From Callaeas wilsoni (Eukaryota > Chordata > Aves > Passeriformes > Callaeidae), in assembly GCA_013398955.1 (NCBI GenBank), contig VWPU01010190.1, positions 1 to 64,000 of the forward strand: DNA of 64,000 bases. The letters run 5' to 3'. Each line of letters starts with the position of its first letter. Position 1 is the stretch's first letter. Of the stretch, positions 39,001 to 54,000 are shown in pieces. The notes under the pieces are model-generated. The model made no database searches. It had not been told where the DNA came from and saw nothing but the letters and a program-made list of their open reading frames with translations. Both the position numbers and the translations under genes were made by a program.

Positions 39001-42000
39001 CACAGCGCTCAGAATTGAGTAGATGCAGCGTTCAGACTTTATTTTGAGACAAGCCCAGTTTCTAAAAGGAATTAGTGTGTGTATTTCAGCCTGTGAAGAG
39101 CCAAGTATATAACTTCATAGTTTACTGTGGTAAATCTGTATAATCAGTGATTTTTGCCTTTTCCTTCCAGCATTAAACAGGAGTCAGCTCCACTGAGGAA
39201 CACACCTCATTTTTGGTATCCCAGGGTGTTATGTAGTGTAGTTCCTGTGACATGAAACAGAAACTTGGGGATGGCATGACTAGGACAGGGATGTGGGACC
39301 AGTAGCATCTCCTTGCAGCCCTTCAGAGCCTCGCTTTCCATCTCCATTGCTTTCTCTTCATCTCAGGAACATCCCTTGGTAACGAGCCATGTTACGGGAG
39401 AAGGACAGTTCCCACCTCCCTGTAGGTCCTCAAGATTTATCAGACTCTTCCCAGTGGATATCTATCAAACTGCCACGTTATTCCCCTTTAGCAACAAGAA
39501 GCGTTTTGTTTCCCTTGGAGCTGGCCTGCCAAAGCAGCTGGCTCCTGATCCAGGCCAGAAATTCAGATTTTCAGCTCAGCGAACAAGGGAAGGAAGACCA
39601 GGGAAAATGGTAAAGAAAAAGAGAGGAGGAAGAGGAAGAATGCTATCCCAGACTGAGGCAGTGCAGCTTTTCAGAAGAAGGAGCAACAGCATCTGAAAAA
39701 GGCTTTGCTGGAGGCTGGATTTACCTGCAGATTTAGGAACTGACTGTGTTTTGGCAGCTGGCTTTACTGAACTGGGCAAAGCCACTTTTAGTGCTGCTCA
39801 CTTGCTCTGCACAGGGAGGTCTGCCATCAGTAAAGGGTGCTGAGAGACTCACTCAACACTTCATCTTTTTATCTGTGTGATTCATATGGCTGGGAAATAA
39901 ATTTTTCACATTTAAGATACTTGAACTTTAATAACTTTTCATTATTATAAAGATACTGAATTATGTTAACAAGTGAGTCTGCTTAGCTGTCAGTGATTCA
40001 GTGCCTCTAAAACTCCTATTTATTGTTTCTTTTCCAAAGGCAGGTCAAACAAACCCCACAGTAAAGCTGTTTGTAGTTAATCTGTATGGACCAGCACATA
40101 CCCTGGAACTGATGCCACCTGACAGCTTTAAGTCAAGGTATATAATTTCATTGTTTTGAAACTCTTGGTTGATTTAAACTAACTTGTCTCTTAGGCTAAT
40201 CATTGCCCTTTTACATCAGCACAACACTTCTCTTTGACTGGAATTCACTTGGTCTCAGTCCCTGTGGCTGAACATAGTGATAAAATAAAATACAGTTGTA
40301 CTGGATTATAAACCAGGGGGCTGGGATGTACTCATGTTTGATGTCTTTAAAAGCTCCAATTTATTAGAAATATATGAAATTAAGACTCCTAAGCCATGGT
40401 TATGGGGAGTGAACACTTACCTGCTTCTCAGGTTGTTACTCTTTCACTCCCACCCATTTCTTGCTGTGTTGCCAACTTGTTGCTTTCTGTTTCTCACACA
40501 AGATTGCAGAAGTGCCTCACAGCTGCACAGAACAGAGAATCGGGGTGTTCCCTCAGTTAAAGAGAATTATTCTGAACTTCTCCTTTGGTTTCTCATCCCA
40601 GCTGACAGGTGCAGGCAGGTGACAGAGGGTGAGGTGCAGTGACACCACATCACACAGGCTGAGAAAGGCAGAGCTGTGTTTCGCAGGCGAAACTTCTGCA
40701 GAACCACTGAGCTGATTTAACATTTCCTCTGACTTTGAGGCTGAGGTGATGAGGTCTGGCTGCAGCTGGTGACTCTCCTGTTAAAGTTACTCTGATAGGC
40801 TGAGCCCGTGTTTGCCTGTCCTTGCTTAAGCTGCCTGAAATTTTTCTTTAAAGGCAAGAAAATCTTCATCCCTTCCTGTATGTGTATTCCGTGTGTAGAG
40901 TTGCAATCATCTTGATGCAATCTCCACTGTGTTTTCAGATCACAGTACTGGTGATCTTCTAGCCCTAAAATGTTATATAATAGAGATAATAATAGTAATA
41001 GTAATAATAACAGCCATAGTTTCTACAGTCCAGATCTGGCTGCTGTCTAAGGGCCAGAGAAGTGCCACGTCCTCTTTTCACTCAGGGCAGTTTCAGATGG
41101 GGAATGGTGTGAGAAGGACTGGCAAACATAAAGCTACCTCTAGCTGAAAAAAACCCACCTCTGCATATGTTATTCCAGTTCCTACAAACCCCCAAATGTT
41201 TTATGGTAATTGTTCCCAAACCAATCAGGATGTTAACAGTTTGCCGCTTATTCACGAATGTTACAAACAATCTTAGGCTGGTGTAGCTCTCTTCTACACA
41301 AATTGAGGTACTCTAATTTATTGTAAGAATAATTTATTAGTGAATTATGCCTTGCCATTATTGGTGTCAGCTGGAATGCTTACTGATTGTGTTAGTAAGA
41401 GAAATTATTTTGAATGAGTTGAGCATTTTGAAGTATTTTCTTTCAAAAGTGTTTTCTTTTGATGGTCCACTACTGAAAAACATAATAAAATCTCCTGCTG
41501 ATTTCTAACCTTTCATTAATTTAAGCAATGCCATAATATCTGGAACAGATTTCCTGCCATCTAGATCAGCATCTTCATGCTCCTGCATGGCATTAAAGTT
41601 GAACTTTAAGTGTCAGAAGGCGCCAAGAAGTTATGCAAGAAAGCAATGTGTAAATCCCCAAGGAAAAAATAATCTTGAAAATGTCGTTCGGATGTTATGG
41701 TTTCACTTTAGGTTTTTCAGATTCATTCTGCCTCCCCAGCAGATGAAAAGTAATAGTAGACTCAAGTATGAATATAAGTATCTGAAAACCTTTTTTGGCT
41801 TCTTGAAGCTGAAGCCAAATCTCTGGAGCATCTTTGCCAGTTCTTGATAAAGATATTGTTGTTGTTCAATTGAAATAATGTTCATATTAAAAATTCTGGC
41901 TTGCTAGTGCATGAGAAGACTGAGTAAATCTATTTAAACCTGGGGGAAAAAAGTTAGTTTCTTCTTCATTTTAACTATTAAGGTATGATTTCCATGCTGT

Positions 42001-45000
42001 AAAACTTAGAAAGATTGTATAATTGTGAGCCAGTTTTACTGTAAATTGTGCATTTCACTCGGGATTTCAGTAGCAGTCTTCACACTGGTCATCAACCCAT
42101 ATATGTTCATATATCAGTATACATAGAGGTATGAAAAATGTGCTTTAAACAGGCTTTTTTAGAGTGGAAATCTTTGGAGTTTGTAGTGGGTGGGAGGTTT
42201 TTTTTCCTCCAAAGTATTATTTACTGAAAAATCAGTAAAAGTAGTAGCTACCTTTAGCCATCAGTTTATTTCAGTGCCTTTCTGACCCATTCATGGTGGA
42301 GTCGTTAGTAAATAGGTCATGGGAGTCTTTCAGAATTAAATTGAATGGTTCATGATCACATACAGTTTTGAGGGTCTTTCAGGGCAGAAACACTTTAGAA
42401 ATAGGTATTGTACAGCTGATAACCAACTGCTGTTACGGAGAGATTCACTCCTACACAGGGAAACCATAAAAATGGGACGGGAAGGAGAAAGGGAAGGGGA
42501 AAGAGGTTCTGTTAGTTATAAGTACAAAAAGTAGCATTCAGATTCTCAACTTGTCCCAAATTGCTTGTGATGCAGGACCTCTGAAGATATTAAATTGTCT
42601 CCCTGATTTTTAGGGCATCTGGGAACTTGATGTAAGATTGAATAAATTAAATGAAAAATTGAATGAATAAATTCAATGAAAAATTCATTTTCTTTTTTTA
42701 GTGATCCTGTAAAGGTGCTTGGTAATATTTCCCAAGTTTTGTTCAGGTTATTCTGATATCAAGATACCTGTAACACCTGTAAATTTTACTCCTGAAAGTT
42801 TCGTTCTGTAGAAAAATTTACCACCTACTACACACTGCTAATGCCACAAAAAGACTGACAGTCTTCCTTCAAATGCATGGTGGTATTTCATGCAATTACT
42901 GCATGAAACTCCCTTGGTGTTTCCATTTCATGTGTACAATTGTGTTTTCTTCAGTGAAAAACATGATTTAATTCTGCTTCAGTCCTTTGTCCAGAATGCA
43001 ATTATTCTTTTCTCTTGAAAGTGGGATTGTGAGGAAGCTGGAGGTGTGTACAACAGATCAATTGCAAAAGAGCCTGAGAAGCTTGGAGACACAAACTGAT
43101 TGCTTTCCTTCTTGTGTCACCTGGTGGCACGGTAGATCTTGTTTTACTTGTGCATACATTTTTGCCCCTCAGTAAGATCAAACATTTCCTAAAGCAAAAA
43201 AAAAAAAAAGTAAGTAAGTATTAGACTCGAAACACACTTGATACACTTGAAGTCCCCATTTCTCTTTATCATTCTGGTACCCACATGTGAAAATACCAGT
43301 TTTACTAGAAGTCAGCTGTGAAAACCAAAGGAATCTGTGCGTGCTGCGTTGTTCAGCAAACACAGCACCGGGCTGGGTGAAGCCACAGTGAACTCCTGTC
43401 TCCTGCCTCTCCTGGGTGCAGCTTTGCTGCTGCTACTGCTTAGCATCTTTGATCGAGTAAGGAGGCTTCTGAATGTATAATTGAAAGCCTGTTGTCAAAG
43501 AATAATGAGATCTCTATCAGTAACAGATTAAAAGCCTAATTATAGTCAAGCTAAGCCCCTTGTTTTAAAGGGGGTCTGAGTTTCCAGACACGCTCACTCC
43601 ACCATTGCACATAACTGTGAGAGCTGCCAGCAGTGGAGAAGTGAAGGAACTAGCTGGGCTGGGATGGCAGACTGCAACAGGTCTTCCTCTTGACATCCCC
43701 AGCCGGACAGCCCAGCAGGATTTTGGGAGAAGGGAGGCAAATCCTCCATACCATGAGTGCAGGAAGCCTCATGTGCTCAGCCGGGGCTGTTGAGGGACAG
43801 ACAGTTTGGCCGATGTTGTGAGCTGTTTGTTAAAACAGAAACAGGAACACACCGATAGTGAAAGGGACTCCCCTTTTATCCAGAAGTCTCATTAGAAAAT
43901 ACTTGTTATTTTATAATTTCGAAGTGGGTTCTAGCTGCGCTCTAATATTACAGAACTTTTCATTTTGTTTGGCAGTAGGACTGGATCCTTTTGCAGAAAT
44001 GTGCATCTTCTGAAGGTATTTGTTGTAGGAAAATACTGGCTTCTGTTGGAATTCAGTGCTTGTTTCTAAGCTGTCTGGAAAATACACAGTTCATGTGTAT
44101 TTGCAAGCATATGTTTCACACTCGGCAGAGTTTGTGTATATATGCAAAAATTTCCCAGGGGAACATCGCACTGAAGGACTGAGCCATCCCACTTGTAGGA
44201 ACACAGATGCTGGGCATTTGGGGTTATTTTCTGCATGTCTCAGTACTGGCACTGTCATGCACTACAAATTCAGCATTTGAAGGAGCTGTATGTATGTATG
44301 TTTGTTTGTTTGTCTGTTTGTTTTTTTAAAGTCTAATCTGAAATATCAATGATCTGAACATTGTGTTTTCCCATGTTTTGCTTAGGGAATATTATATCAC
44401 CATGGTGAAATGGGTGAGCAACACCAAGGCTGTGGTGAGATGGTTAAACAGAGCTCAGAATATCTCCATCCTTACAGTTTGTGAAACCACAACTGGAGCT
44501 TGTACCAGGGTAAGTTGTTCGGGTTTATTTCCCAAGGTCTCTTTTCAAGGTTTCTTCTGCATTTTGTTTTCATATTCAGAAAAGGATTTTTGGAAATCAG
44601 TTTGCAGATGCAGTAGTTGCAAGCTGAATATAATTAGTCAACAGGGAGGAAATGGATGTGAGAAAATTCCGAATGTGGTGAAATGATTTCATGTAATTAG
44701 CAACTTTGAGTGACATTTTCAGAATTACTGAGCTTTTTCATTCATTAGCTTCAGTGGAAACTGCAGTTGCTGAACATCATGTACTTGGGATCTAGCTAGA
44801 GCAGTGACAAGCTTGTCCTCTGACAGATATTTTCAGCTGACTGATTTCTCCTCTCCTTGCAGAGTTTCATTTTAGATCTTTCTGTCTCTCACAGATTGCA
44901 TACACGTAAGGAAGAGGTGTAAAATTCTTATAACTCCTTCAAATTTGATGGCAGAATTAAATAACTTTAGAAAAAAAAAGTAAATTGAAAGGCAACAGGG

Positions 45001-48000
45001 ATATTTCATTTTTGAATGTACGCCAAGCTGAAATACATTTTTCTCTTTGAATCCAGCCATTCTCCACCTCTGGACCCAGACTCTGACTTCTGACACTCCT
45101 GCATTACATCTCCTCATTTTCACAGTCAATCTTGCATCTTGAATGCACTTGGCTGCTTTCCCATTCTGAGTCACAATCTCTTCCCAGAATCAGCTAAAAG
45201 TACAAATATTTTCTATACATGCTGCTATCAGTACCAACGGATGCTCCAAAGCAGAGGGTATAATTTGGCAGTGTAAATGGTTATGAGTGATTAATGTTGG
45301 CCTCTGAGTCAAAGGGCTCCCATCACTGTCTGCTACTGAACTCAGTCATATTGAAGTGTCAGAGATTATTTCCAAGCTCGTCTGCTGCTTTTGTTGCGTA
45401 CTGCAGGGTGCTTTTCCTCATTTACAAACTATGAATAAATCCCCAAAGTGTGGATTAAGATTGTGATCGTGGAGATTTGGTTGCTTTTCACCTGTTTCCT
45501 GTGATCCTTTTGTCTTTTTATTAAGAAAGTTGGTCCTGAACCACTGTGAGCAGCTGCTTCTGAGAGGGAAGCCTTTATGTGCTCCAAGGTCAATTGGACT
45601 TATTTGAAGTAGGTATCCAGGGAGCTGTAATCCAGGACATAATGTAAGAGAGAGAGACTGAGAAGTCCCACTCCAGAATACTTACAGGGCAGCAAAGGAC
45701 ATTTTTAGGAGGATGAGGAAGGATAGCGATGCACTCTCACCATTGTGGGCACGGCCCAGGCCTGGCTCATCCTGGATGCCTCCTGCAGTGCTCCCTCTGG
45801 GATAAGGTGATGCTCTTGAAATCACTAATGGGTGAGGAAAGGCTAAATATTGTGAGAATCTGGCATTGTATCACACCGTTTGATTTCAGCTGTAAACCTT
45901 TTCTCCCTAGGATGTTGCATATGTCCTCAGTTTCAAAAAGGAACGTATAAAACCAGCTGCTGCAGTAGCTACAGATTTTCATTTTTCAGGCCATATATGT
46001 ACAGATGCTTCTATAGCTAATAAATTTTCATTAGTTCACTGTGACTATGACAATTTGCAGTAGTTGATGTATATTATATATTTTTTTTCCAGCAGTGTGT
46101 GCATGATATTTGGTTGTTTTATTTGTTGTTTTTTTCAGATGGCATGATGTGAAATATGAGTATGAACAATAAAACCCAATAATTTGTTGTTGGTTTTTTT
46201 TGTCATCACTAATGCCACACTACAACCCATTAAAGCACGGGATTGTGATTTGAAAAGGTCTCACAATTTGAGCTTGATGCTGGCTGTTTGCCCAGTGTTG
46301 ATGAAGCACCTAAAATATCCAGTTGTCAGATGATGCCTAGAGGTAAAAACCAAATAGAGCTGCCTGTGTAAAGCTTCTTGATAGCTAATCAGAAAGGACT
46401 GAAATGGCATTCTTAATTCCCCTGTGGTGTTCAACCAAAAATCTGAATAAAGCAGCTGACTTTGTAATTAAATTATCATTTGTTTCAACGCAAGTGCCAG
46501 CAAAGAGACGAGGAGATTGTAACACAGTAGAAAAAAATCCCATGAAATAGCTAGAGACCTTTCACTGAATGTGGGAAATATTTTTTATCTATAGCTATTC
46601 CATAAAAGCAATTTTTTCCATTTTTTTTCTTTTAGAAGTATGAAATGCAGTCAGACCTGTGGCTTCCTAAACAGGTACAGTATAAATGCTGTTTCTCGGT
46701 GCATAATGTGTAATCACTTCATTGTCATTTTTATTTAACTGTGTGTTATTTTATAAGCTAATAAAATCCTGAGACACCTGTGAGGATTTTGGAGGCAATA
46801 TTCCCTTCAGTTTCTGATCTGTCTGGATTCAGTTCAGTAAGCATTTAGATGAACAGCTGATTAACTACCTACGTCTGGGATGGTTGAAGACAGACCAGAT
46901 GAATCCCATTCCAGGCATGTCCTATTTACTGTGATTTGTTTCTGATTTAAAAATTATCTCACCAAATTATAGCTGAAGGAGTTCAAAGACTAGAGGTCAT
47001 ATGGGCTATAATTGGAATGAGAAAGTATAATATTTCTAAATTCATACCCAGAACAATATGTTTAACTAATATGTCAGCCAATTATTCCACTTTTGTATCT
47101 TCAGAAGAGCTGTCCAATAACTGGATGAAACACATTCTATTTAAACTACATTTCAGGCTTCATTTTGCAATGTGCAAATGAGAAATCATTTTAACAAACA
47201 AAACCTTAGCTTTTATAGCAAGCCATTTTCCTTTAATATTTCTGTGCAAAGTTAGACATGGAGAGATGGTATCACACCAGGCTACAATTTGTGGTAAAAC
47301 TCTGATTCAGAATATCACTTCAATGTGCTAATTTTTTCCATACAACTTTATCAAAATCAGTGGGCATTAAACATGTACTTAGTGAGTCCAAACAATTGAA
47401 AGTTTTGTTCTCCTCCTCACCAGCAGGAGTAATCATTATCATTATTTGTATGTCTGTAAAGGAAAGTGTCCTGAAAAGTCCCCTGTGTTAGGAATGGGAT
47501 TACCAGAGCTTTCATTGTGAGGGAGAGTTCTGCAAGGGCTGTAGCCCATGCTCTAGGACAGGATTGCACTTGGCACGAAGCATATTCAGCTTTAGCCACC
47601 ACATTTTTGTTAAACTTAGTAGAATATACTTAAAACCTAAGGATGTTTTTCTCCAATTGACTTCTGAGCACAGCAACTACCAAAACCAAGGAGACAAAAA
47701 AGTTTAGGCTGATCTTATATTAAGAGGTGTGATGAAAAGTGTGCCGGACTAACACCATGTTACATTTACAGAACGAAGAACCCGTTTTCTCCAAGGACGG
47801 CAGCAAGTTCTTCATGACTGTGCCGGTGAAGCAGGGCGGCCGGGGGGAGTTTCACCACATAGCCATGTTCATTGTGCAGGTAAGGCTCTGCTTCAGGCTG
47901 CTTTTGGCATCCTGCTGGTCATCTGGGGCTGTAACTGAGGACACGTGGCCCAGGCACAGGCCTGAACTTCCTTTAATCAGAACACTTGTGTCGTGGGTAT

Positions 48001-51000
48001 TTGTCCTGTCCAGGCTGTCCCTCTGCAGTGGGATGTATTCATAACTTCTTCCAGAAGAAACACTGATTTTACCTTCTCTAAATGCACCATCCATGCATAT
48101 TTTTAAATAATAAATAATTTAAAATGTCTGTTCAGAATCTGCTCTTATGCCGAACTTAAAATTTGTGTGAAAGTTAGGACACTTTTATTGCCCTTTGCAA
48201 CATTTGTCAGTGGCTTCCATTTCCCAGGGTCATTACTTTTTCCAAAGAAGAATCTGAAAGAAGATAAATTTGCAGTGTGACTTTGAAGGTCACCAGTATG
48301 AAGTTGTGATGAACTGATAAAGGAAATTATGCCCTGAAACAGAACACTCCAAGGCATCTATTTAAATCATCAGAGCATTAATCCAGGTGCTTTAGCAGAG
48401 CCATATGACATAGGAGGGATTACAATGGTACCCAAAACATCAAAATAGCAGACTTGGTGCCAGGCAGCTCTGTTATCTGCCTTTATGACAGTGTTCTGGT
48501 ATGAACATTATTAACTCTGAAATATGTTCACAGCGTACTGTAGACAGAACAAGAACAAGAGAACTTTAATGAAAATTTATCCTGAAGAAACAAGAACAAA
48601 AATACTTATTCACTAGAGTAAATATATCAAGAAAGAGTCAGTGAAGATAAAAGGGATCACAGACATGTCAAATTCTGTTTCCTAAAGAAAACAGTAACAC
48701 AGATGACAGTCTGGTAAAGGTGTATTAATATAATAACCACATAAAAATTCACACTAGAGCAAAACCATTTAGTCAATCAAGTCTTATTTTGGTATCCTTC
48801 ACAATATGAATAAGTATCTTTAAAATACATGAAATAATAATGATCTAGATCTGAAAGTTCACTTATGACATTCCCAAGGATGTTACAGATACAATCAAAT
48901 TTGCCTTAACCTTGTAAGCTCTGATGTGTTGCTTTTGTTGCTACTAAAAAGCCCAGGAAACTTGATCCTAATTCTGGAAAATATTTAAGCAAAGATTAAG
49001 CCCACTCCTGTTGAGTAAGGTAATTAAATATATGCCTGCTTTTAAACACATCTTTTAATTCCAGCAGAATAGTGTTTAAAGTCAAGCTTATGTTTCAGAA
49101 TTCAGTATTCTGTCTCTTTTAGCCAGAATTAGAGCCCTGGGTACTGCATAGCTCCAAAACTAAAAAATACGTCTATTTTGCCTGCCATCAGCATGAATAA
49201 ACAAATCTGAATGGTATCACCAATGACAAATTTGGCTTTAAGTATGTAGCTGCTCCTGAGAAAAGGGAAATGTGATATCCCATGTATCAACCATTATTCA
49301 TCAGTAAGCAACATTCTGCGTGGTAATGGGGCTGATACAGAGCAGTAAAGGGCAGGAAATATGTTTATGTGATGTGCTTTACACACTGCATTAATCTGAT
49401 TGTCCATTATTTCTAAAGCAAACACAGAGGCATAAAAAGTATATTAACCGTTGCACATAAAGCCTTTTGTCACATTAGATGTTTGTCACACCTTGTGAGA
49501 GCCACAGCAGCACAGCAGGTGCCCTGCAGAATTTAAAGCAGTCAGCAGATCGCCAGAACCCAGATGGTCACAGCTTTTCCATGATGGAAATGGGTAACTG
49601 GAGTTTGGCACTGGGACTCTCATTCCTCCTCTGGTGCCACTCAGTAGAGACATCGGCCCATGGAGAGACATCAGCCTTCGTGTGCAGGAAAGTTAAACCA
49701 CAGAACCAGCGTTGACTTGCAGGGATAAAGAAGCAAATTTTAATGGCTCACTTTAATTCAATCACTGATGCTGATTTCTCGATCTTACAACAAATGCTGG
49801 TCTTTCTCAGGCTGCATTTCTTTGATGGCACTTCAGAAAAGCACGTGTCAATGACACAAAGCACATTAGCAGAGGCATCTAATTAAATCTTTATGCAGGG
49901 AGAAGTTACTGTCTAAAAGGTTACTGTCTATCATGGCTTATTTACTGTCTGAAGGTAGAGGGCTGGATGTGTGGTTTATTGTTTTCAAATGCTTTTAGCA
50001 ACTTATGAAATATTTAAAATAAACTAATCTCAGAATGGGATTGAATCGTGTCTTATGTATCTAGACATTTCTTTCATGGAGTTTTGCAACTCTAGAAATT
50101 CTCTTTTTTTTTTTTCCAACCGCAAAATAAGAATTATAAAGTAACTTTAATGGATCAAGGCGATAACTTCCTGCAAGCTTCATAAATTATGTATTATGGC
50201 TGTAACCTTGAAAAATAACCATGTTTATTAACGCTTGGCTGGGCTTTTTATTGCTGTTTCTTGTTAGATTCTGTGATCTTAATATTTAAATATCTCTTTC
50301 AGTAGTTGCAGCTTCTCTCTCTCTAGAGAAGAAACAGTCACTTACAATAAATCACGAATATGGATTTTAATCATTCCTGGAGACAGCACTGAATATCTGA
50401 ATCTTCCTGAACAGGGAGCCCTCATCACAAACATATGTACAGCACCTAGCACAATATCCTGATTTCATTTGATACCTGCAAGGCTTGTCACAGAGTCGCT
50501 GCATCATTCTTTCCTTGCGGATCTCTTAGGAAACGGACCAGTTCTGAGGGACTTGGTTCTGCCTTGCCAGCTCCCAGCGTGTCTTATAGGTATCCTTGAG
50601 CATTTGCATCTCTTTGGTTACTGCTGCTGTTGATGTGCAGCTCAGGGCACAGTTCAGAAATACATGGATTAAAAAAAAAATAAAATCCAACCTTTTTTGC
50701 CTTTATGACTTTTTGTAGGCCGTCTAACCACTGAGTATCACCTCTGAAATACAACTCCTTTTCTTTACTGAGTTTGTCTTGAATTTGAAAACTAAGAATT
50801 TGTGTATCCAGACCAAGTATAATAACCCTAATATAGAAAAATCCTCTTGAAGTATGTCCAAGCTGTGAGGGTTGAAGTTCTAATCTCTAAGCCACGATTT
50901 TACGTTTTGCACTAGGAAGCACCCTCACATGAGCTTCTCACTTCAGGTTTTGTTGTTTTTAACCCGTGTCTGATGAGGAGTCTGCTGCAACTTCCAGCCA

Positions 51001-54000
51001 AAGAGTCGGTTTTACCTGCATTGCATCTTGATTTCTATTGTTTGTTGACATGGGGACAACTGGAAGAAAAAAATGTGCTGAAAACCAAGATTATTTTAAT
51101 TATGTTGAAAGGCTTGTAGATAGGAGGGAAAGGAAAAGTGAAGTTCAGGCCTGTCAGAATGTGAGGTTTGTGGTTTAAAGAGTTATGTTGCATATTAAAG
51201 TTTAAAAAGCTGAAATCAGTAATGACATGTGCAAAGAATTTTCCTGCTGCTAGGCAAAGAAAAATGTAGCAAGGTGAAAGTTAATGTTTTCCATCTCTCT
51301 CCAGGCTAAAAGTGAACAAATCAGTGTGAGACACCTGACATCAGGGAACTGGGAAGTTATCAAAATCCTGGCATATGATGAAAATACTCAAAAGATGTAA
51401 GCACTGTTCTCTTTTTTTAATAAAAATATTCAAGTTATTAAAGTTGAATCCAGTTAACTCAAAATTAAGCAACAATATTTCTTTAATTTTTGAGCATCAC
51501 CATAACTTTGAGACACCTGAGTACATAAGGTGCAGTTGTAAGACAATTAATCTGCCAGTCTTTTTCTGAATGCTTTTTTATGCAGAGGGAAAGAAGCACA
51601 CCATGATGTCACTTGACTTGGTATTTTTCTGAATAAAAGGAATCAACACACAGTGCAGCAGTAATAACATTTTGGTAGCTTCTTTCCTGGAATCCAGATA
51701 AGAAGTCATAGTAAATTTTTAGTACTTGATAAAACATCACGCCTTTACTGCAAGAGGTCTCAGAGTTTTGAGGATCTGATCCAACTTCATAAATTCAAAT
51801 TATTTGTGGAGATTATCAGAACTCCTGCTTCTCACCCAGCTCACTGACAGAGAAATCTTTCCACAGCCCATCTTAGTGATAGAGTGGAAGGAAATGCAAT
51901 GCATATCTGGTGCTTTTGGGGAGGCGTTTAGAACTAACACAGAATGTCTGAAGGCTTCACCTGACTTCAGTGGATCTTGCTTAATTTTCACTTTTATCTG
52001 TCCATGGCAAAAAATATACAAGCATATCTAATTCTCATCTGCTTTAAAATAAATGATATTTCAACAAGAACTTTTTGAGGCTGCAATAAATTCTATCTTT
52101 TCCACTGGTACTGGAGAAAACCCTTTTTTGACAAGTCTTTCTATGAGTTTTGAAAATATATCTGTAGAGAATTTCCTGGTACTTGTGCAAGGCCCAGGGG
52201 TAAAACTGAGGTCTGGATGCACTCAGGCTGCAGAGAGGTGACAGATTGCACATGGGCTGTCTCAGCCACTTGAGGGGATTGCCCTGCCCTCCTTCTGCCT
52301 GTCAAGCAGAAACTTTGTGGGGATCTCGTCAGGGAAACACCAAGGGCTTGTCTTGGTATTCTTGCAAAGTCTCTTTCCACCCATGGAAAGTAGATAGAAC
52401 AAAAGGTTGGTTTACAGCTCAAAGAGGCTTTCAGATTTCATAAGACTTATTGTAATATATGACATAATTTCACTGTGACCTTTACCTGCTACTTGGATTT
52501 ATATTGCAAACTCTTGGAGCGTAGCAGAAACTTTCCCTTCTGTATTTTTAATATGCAGGGAGGTGTCCTGGTTGCGACTGGAGCTCCTGGGCATGACAAG
52601 AATTAAAACCTGTTTTCATCACTGTTTTACTAGGAAATTCTATAGCTTCTGAAATAACTAATGTGTATATTGGATCTAAGTTTAATCTTGGAACATAGGT
52701 TTATATATAAGTATTTGATCTTCATGGATATTCGTGAATTTTTAATTTTTAAAGATGTTACTTACGGTGTTTCTCACTTCTCTAAACACCACTCAAATCA
52801 GGCAGTTTACCAAACTGAGTTTAAGTTTTTTCCTCTTTTGGGCACAGTTATTTCTTAAGCACTGAAGAGTCCCCAAGAGGAAGACAGCTGCACAGGTAAG
52901 AAGTACATGGGGCTGTGCTATCAGCTTCTTCATCCCAAGCCATAAGTGCTGTGATGCTTGGGTAATCATTTATACTGTGTAAAAATTAGTATGCTTGAGC
53001 TGTAACAAGGAAAGAACCACAACTTTTTCAAAATTAAAATTGCCATTTTCTAAAAAAATGGAAAAGTTTGTAACGCAAAGTGTTTTTACCACTTATGTCT
53101 TCACTAGCCCTTTATCAGCATCTAAAAAGTTAAACCTAAATACAAGCATTTAACATGACTGTGTTTTAAAAGTAATCAAAGTTTTCTAAATAAAAAGATT
53201 TATAGGGTTTAATCATGTAACTTAAAGTGTGTGGGCACAGCACCTCGTTCTCAGTGCTTAGGTTAGTCTGAGGTTAGTGAGGTTTTCATGGTGGCATACT
53301 GATGCTGATGTTACCCTCCAGCACTGTGAGTTATTGCAGTGCCAGTGGTGCTTTGGGCAGCTTTTGCATCCTGCCCACATAGCCCAGTTTCCAGAACATC
53401 AGCCTAGTGAGTCATCTGGAAACCCTTTGCATCAGGCACTAAAGGAGTCCGTGGTATTTTGGCAAGTTTGGGGGCTAAAACAAATTCTGTCATTCAGACG
53501 AGCTAATTCTTGGTTTATTGTATTTTATTCCAATATAAAATGTTTCTGATCATTTTCTTCCGCCAGCGTATCAACAGTGGGGTCCTTGAATCGTCAGTGT
53601 CTCTCATGTAACTTCTTGAAGGACCAGTGCACATACTTCAGTGCAAAGTTCAGCCCCATGAACAGGCATTTTCTCCTGCACTGTAAAGGTAAGTCAGACG
53701 CACAGAGTGTAATGCTGTTTGCTCCTGAATTAATGTATTCCCTTGAGAAGGGCATTAGGCTGGAGTCTTAATGTTTAGCTCAGCAGTAGATTACTCAAAG
53801 TTCTGTACAGAGCCTATTCCAAGACTGCAAGTAAAGATGTTCTGTGTAATAGCTAAATAATGAGTGATGTCAGAAAGCTGCTCCAGTCCTGACCCGTCTG
53901 TCCAAGTAAAGGACATCAACTTATTTTCACTCTACATAGAAATCCTTCACCAAAACATTTGGAATTTTGGTGGTGGTACTGTGGTTTGTAACAGTTTATA

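Larger units (their letters stand above)
40138..44385 (+). other. DPP10: DPP10 intron between e5 and e6
   Basis: 4.25 kb, GT-AG (donor gtatat, acceptor ttttgcttag). Contains a TAA-rich microsatellite (40979-41013), an A13 run followed by GTAA units (43197-43219), an AT-rich block near 43465-43560 that may be a non-coding element, and a TGTA/TTTG repeat just before e6. No gene seen. Confidence 0.9.

Noticed and set aside
43210..43219. GTAAGTAAGT as a splice donor
   Set aside because: It is part of a short GTAA repeat after an A run with no exon-like sequence before it.
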